Positions 39,510 through 41,738 of a DNA stretch of 41,738 nucleotides are shown here, piece after piece. The DNA comes from Clostridiales bacterium (GTDB lineage: Bacteria > Bacillota > Clostridia > Lachnospirales > Lachnospiraceae). A model generated the notes under the pieces. The model worked only from the letters and a program-made list of their open reading frames with translations. It was not told the DNA's origin and ran no database searches. Numbering within the stretch: the first letter of the stretch is position 1; each line of letters opens with the position of its first letter. The stretch covers positions 1-41,738 of the forward strand of contig JAQYAS010000001.1 of assembly GCA_029338615.1 (NCBI GenBank), written 5' to 3'. A program made the position numbers and the translations under genes.

Positions 39510-41273
39510 ATGGCATGGTATGATGAGGCAGTATTTTATCACATTTATCCATTGGGACTTGCGGGAGCCCCTAAACAGAACGACTACGGTGAGCCTGTTC
39601 ACCGCTTAAACACCCTGCTTCCATGGGTGGATCATATAAAGGAGATTGGCGGTTCAGCACTGTACATCGGACCACTCTTTGAGTCAGTCGGACACGGCTA
39701 CGAGACTACAGATTACAAGAAGCTCGACTCCCGTCTCGGAACAAATGAGGACCTGACAGCATTTGTGGCTTACTGCCACGAGCAGGGCATAAAGGTCATC
39801 TTCGACGGAGTGTTCAACCACACAGGCCGTGACTTCTTCGCATTCAAGGACATTCAGGCAAACAGAGAGAATTCACAGTACAAGGACTGGTACTGCAATG
39901 TGAATTTCTGGGGCAACAACGAGTACAACGATGGTTTCTCATACGACAACTGGGGAGGCTACAATCTTCTCGTCAAACTGAACCAGAGAAATCCTGCCGT
40001 TGTTGATTACATCTGCGATGTGATCCGTTTCTGGGTGAGCGAGTTCGATGTGGACGGAATCAGGCTTGACGCGGCGGACGTTCTTGACTTTGATTTCATG
40101 AAGGCACTGCGCCGCACAGCAAATGAAGTGAAGCCGGATTTCTGGCTCATGGGCGAGGTCATCCACGGCGACTACAGCCGCTGGGTAAACGGCGAGACTC
40201 TTCACAGCGTCACCAACTACACACTTCACAAGGCTCTGTACAGCGGCCACAATGACCACAACTATTTTGAAATCGCGCACACTGTAAGACGTCTCCAGAA
40301 CATGGGAACATTAAAGCTCTACAACTTCGTAGACAACCATGATGTGGAGCGTATCTATACAAAGCTCACCAATAAGGCTCATTTTGCACCTGTACATGTA
40401 TTGCTCTACACTCTTCCGGGTGTGCCTAGCATATACTACGGTTCAGAATTTGGCATTGAGGGACGCAAGGAATATGGCTCTGACGACAGCTTAAGACCAG
40501 CTCTCAATATAGAAGATTACAAGGATTCAGTAAAAACTAACCCTTGCACAGCACTCATCGCCGCACTCGGCAAGGTACGTCAGGCCGTTCCTGCACTGTC
40601 ATATGGCAGCTACGATGAGCTGATGCTCACCAACAGACAGTTCGCATACGCGAGGGATCTTGACGGAACACGTGTCATCGTGTCAGTTAACAACGACGAT
40701 GCACCAGCCGGAATGCACCTTGCAGCAGGAAACTGCGCAGCGTATGTCGGTACCCTGTCAGGCGAGAAGGTATCTGTACAGGATGGCCACATCAACATAA
40801 CCCAGCCTGCAAACAGTGGCGAGATCTGGGTACCTGAGGGAACAGACCTGAATGTCAAGCCGGTTAAGGTGGAGACTAAGGTTGAGAGCAAGACTGAGAG
40901 CGAAGCTAAGACCAACACAGAAGATAAAGCAGCATCTGAAACAGCTACCGATGCAAAAGGCAATAAGGAAGCTGAACCAAAGATAGAATCCAAAGAATCC
41001 AAAGACATTGTGACTGCTACAGAATCTGCAGATGCTAAGAAAAACACAACCGATACTGAGAAGAATATTTCTGCCGCCGACACCCCGGTTGATCCAGAAG
41101 CCATCACAGTTGACTGGAGCAAGTCTCCGGAATCCATGACTGTTCCTGAGCTTCAGGCTGCTATCCTGGCAAAGCTTGCAGGCAACGGACCTGTTGATGC
41201 GCAGATGAAGAAGACTGTCACTGACAACATCTGGCACGACTCGCTTGTGAACTGGCTGAAGAGCTTCAGATAG
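39510..41273 (+). CDS. Alpha-amylase family (GH13) enzyme with low-complexity linker and C-terminal tail
   Basis: A 587-residue protein. Residues 1-~370 are the GH13 barrel: 'FDGVFNHTG' (region I), 'DGIRLDAADV' with nucleophile Asp187, 'WLMGEVIHG' with acid/base Glu216, and 'FVDNHDVERI' with Asp278. A beta-domain runs to about 445. Then follow ~75 residues of Lys/Glu/Thr/Ser/Ala repeats (453-527) and a ~45-residue helical tail ('MTVPELQAAILAKLAGNGPV'). There is no signal peptide, so it probably acts in the cytoplasm on maltodextrins or glycogen-like glucans. GGAGGG lies 6 bases before the ATG. It is transcribed alone between its -10 box and a strong terminator. Exact specificity is unknown. 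Confidence 0.9.
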   Translation: MAWYDEAVFYHIYPLGLAGAPKQNDYGEPVHRLNTLLPWVDHIKEIGGSALYIGPLFESVGHGYETTDYKKLDSRLGTNEDLTAFVAYCHEQGIKVIFDGVFNHTGRDFFAFKDIQANRENSQYKDWYCNVNFWGNNEYNDGFSYDNWGGYNLLVKLNQRNPAVVDYICDVIRFWVSEFDVDGIRLDAADVLDFDFMKALRRTANEVKPDFWLMGEVIHGDYSRWVNGETLHSVTNYTLHKALYSGHNDHNYFEIAHTVRRLQNMGTLKLYNFVDNHDVERIYTKLTNKAHFAPVHVLLYTLPGVPSIYYGSEFGIEGRKEYGSDDSLRPALNIEDYKDSVKTNPCTALIAALGKVRQAVPALSYGSYDELMLTNRQFAYARDLDGTRVIVSVNNDDAPAGMHLAAGNCAAYVGTLSGEKVSVQDGHINITQPANSGEIWVPEGTDLNVKPVKVETKVESKTESEAKTNTEDKAASETATDAKGNKEAEPKIESKESKDIVTATESADAKKNTTDTEKNISAADTPVDPEAITVDWSKSPESMTVPELQAAILAKLAGNGPVDAQMKKTVTDNIWHDSLVNWLKSFR

Positions 41274-41353
41274 TTTTTGAATATGCTTATTTTCCTATAA
41301 AGACACATCATGTGGCTCAGGATACACAATTTTTATCTTTTTTATCAAAAAAT

Positions 41354-41405
41354 GAGCTAAAAGGTACAACGCCAATAAATTTTGTACCTTTTAGCTCGTT
41401 TTTTG
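41354..41405 (+). terminator. Terminator of the GH13 gene
   Basis: A perfect 16-bp stem GAGCTAAAAGGTACAA / TTGTACCTTTTAGCTC followed by GTTTTTTG, with an A-tract on the other side, so it may also serve leftward transcripts. 41406-41516 holds no gene. Confidence 0.92.
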
Positions 41406-41516
41406 TCTACAGATATAATTATTGTAATTATTTTCTGCTAATTATACAGAAAGATAAAATTACTTGTTATCCACCTACAGAATATGCATGCTTTCACTCT
41501 GAATGCAAACTAACAT

Positions 41517-41738
41517 CTACTGCTCTCTGAACTCGATCTCGCCGGTAGCAGCATCCATACCATCCACAATGGCAAGTGACTCAAGGTGATAACCAAGATT
41601 CCTAATAACCTGTCCGCCTGTCTGGAATCCCTTCTCAACTGCGATTCCGATACCCTCAACGCTTGCGCCTGCTGACTTAACTATAGAGATAAGTCCCTGA
41701 AGGGCACATCCATTTGCAAGGAAATCATCTATGATAAG
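41517..41738 (-). CDS. xpt: Xanthine phosphoribosyltransferase, C-terminal part (5' end outside window)
   Basis: The last 73 codons of the gene are present, ending in TAG at 41519-41517. '[20 protein letters not shown]' is the PRPP-binding motif of the phosphoribosyltransferase fold, followed by '[21 protein letters not shown]' and '[10 protein letters not shown]', the pattern of Xpt. The enzyme salvages xanthine to XMP. The start, any purine riboswitch and neighbouring genes lie outside the window. Confidence 0.88.
   Translation of the reverse strand, partial: LIIDDFLANGCALQGLISIVKSAGASVEGIGIAVEKGFQTGGQVIRNLGYHLESLAIVDGMDAATGEIEFREQ

Overview
The window looks like a chromosome segment of an anaerobic gut Firmicute, most likely family Lachnospiraceae (Coprococcus/Roseburia-like). 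The reasons are the gene families (DUF3793 next to a short flavodoxin, YtrABC-type ABC operon, Dlt-like operon, bile-salt-hydrolase-type enzyme, RbsABC-type fructan uptake operon, hybrid-cluster protein), strong GGAGG ribosome binding sites and moderate G+C. No genus is asserted. Most genes lie on the minus strand.

Layout. 1-0.87 kb: 3' end of a large serine recombinase of an integrated element, joined directly to the 3' remnant of the YczE-like membrane protein gene it inserted into. 0.96-1.15 kb: a 191-bp imperfect inverted repeat. 1.16-2.44 kb: flavodoxin and DUF3793 operon behind a palindromic, probably metal-responsive operator. 2.49-4.69 kb: GntR/ABC operon of YtrABC type. 5.13 kb: tRNA-Pro(CGG). 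5.37-6.94 kb: hcp. 6.9-8.8 kb: a gene graveyard with remnants of a betaine-type ABC permease, a flavin/ferredoxin protein, a ParE toxin with one nonsense codon beside an intact antitoxin, and an HxlR regulator. 8.88-11.8 kb: three-gene two-component operon with 11-bp direct repeats between it and a divergent, broken LRR/Ig-like surface protein gene (11.84-13.22 kb).

13.27-19.1 kb: Dlt-like operon in transcription order: AMP-forming ligase, carrier protein, MBOAT acyltransferase, two paralogous SGNH proteins. It probably activates an amino acid or acyl group and transfers it to an extracellular polymer.

19.2-28.9 kb: the most unusual part. One apparent operon encodes a biotin carboxylase fused to a cytidylate-kinase-like domain, a BCCP with a non-standard biotinylation motif, a BirA ligase without DNA-binding domain, a PucR-type regulator, two carboxyltransferase subunits with urea-carboxylase signatures, a divergent YcsF/PxpA hydrolase, an APC permease and a methionine-gamma-lyase-type enzyme. 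It reads as a split, biotin-dependent N-carboxylase/hydrolase pathway for a lactam or ureido compound. It has a terminator-like hairpin at the predicted transcription start.

29.0-37.7 kb: fructan/sucrose operon (solute-binding lipoprotein, ATPase, permease, GH32, fructokinase) with LacI-type boxes, preceded by a LacI regulator that carries a second periplasmic-binding-protein domain. That regulator gene is closely spaced behind a bile-salt-hydrolase family gene and a GNAT gene. 39.5-41.3 kb: GH13 enzyme with a low-complexity linker and a C-terminal helical tail. The right edge cuts xpt. No CRISPR array or rRNA was seen.
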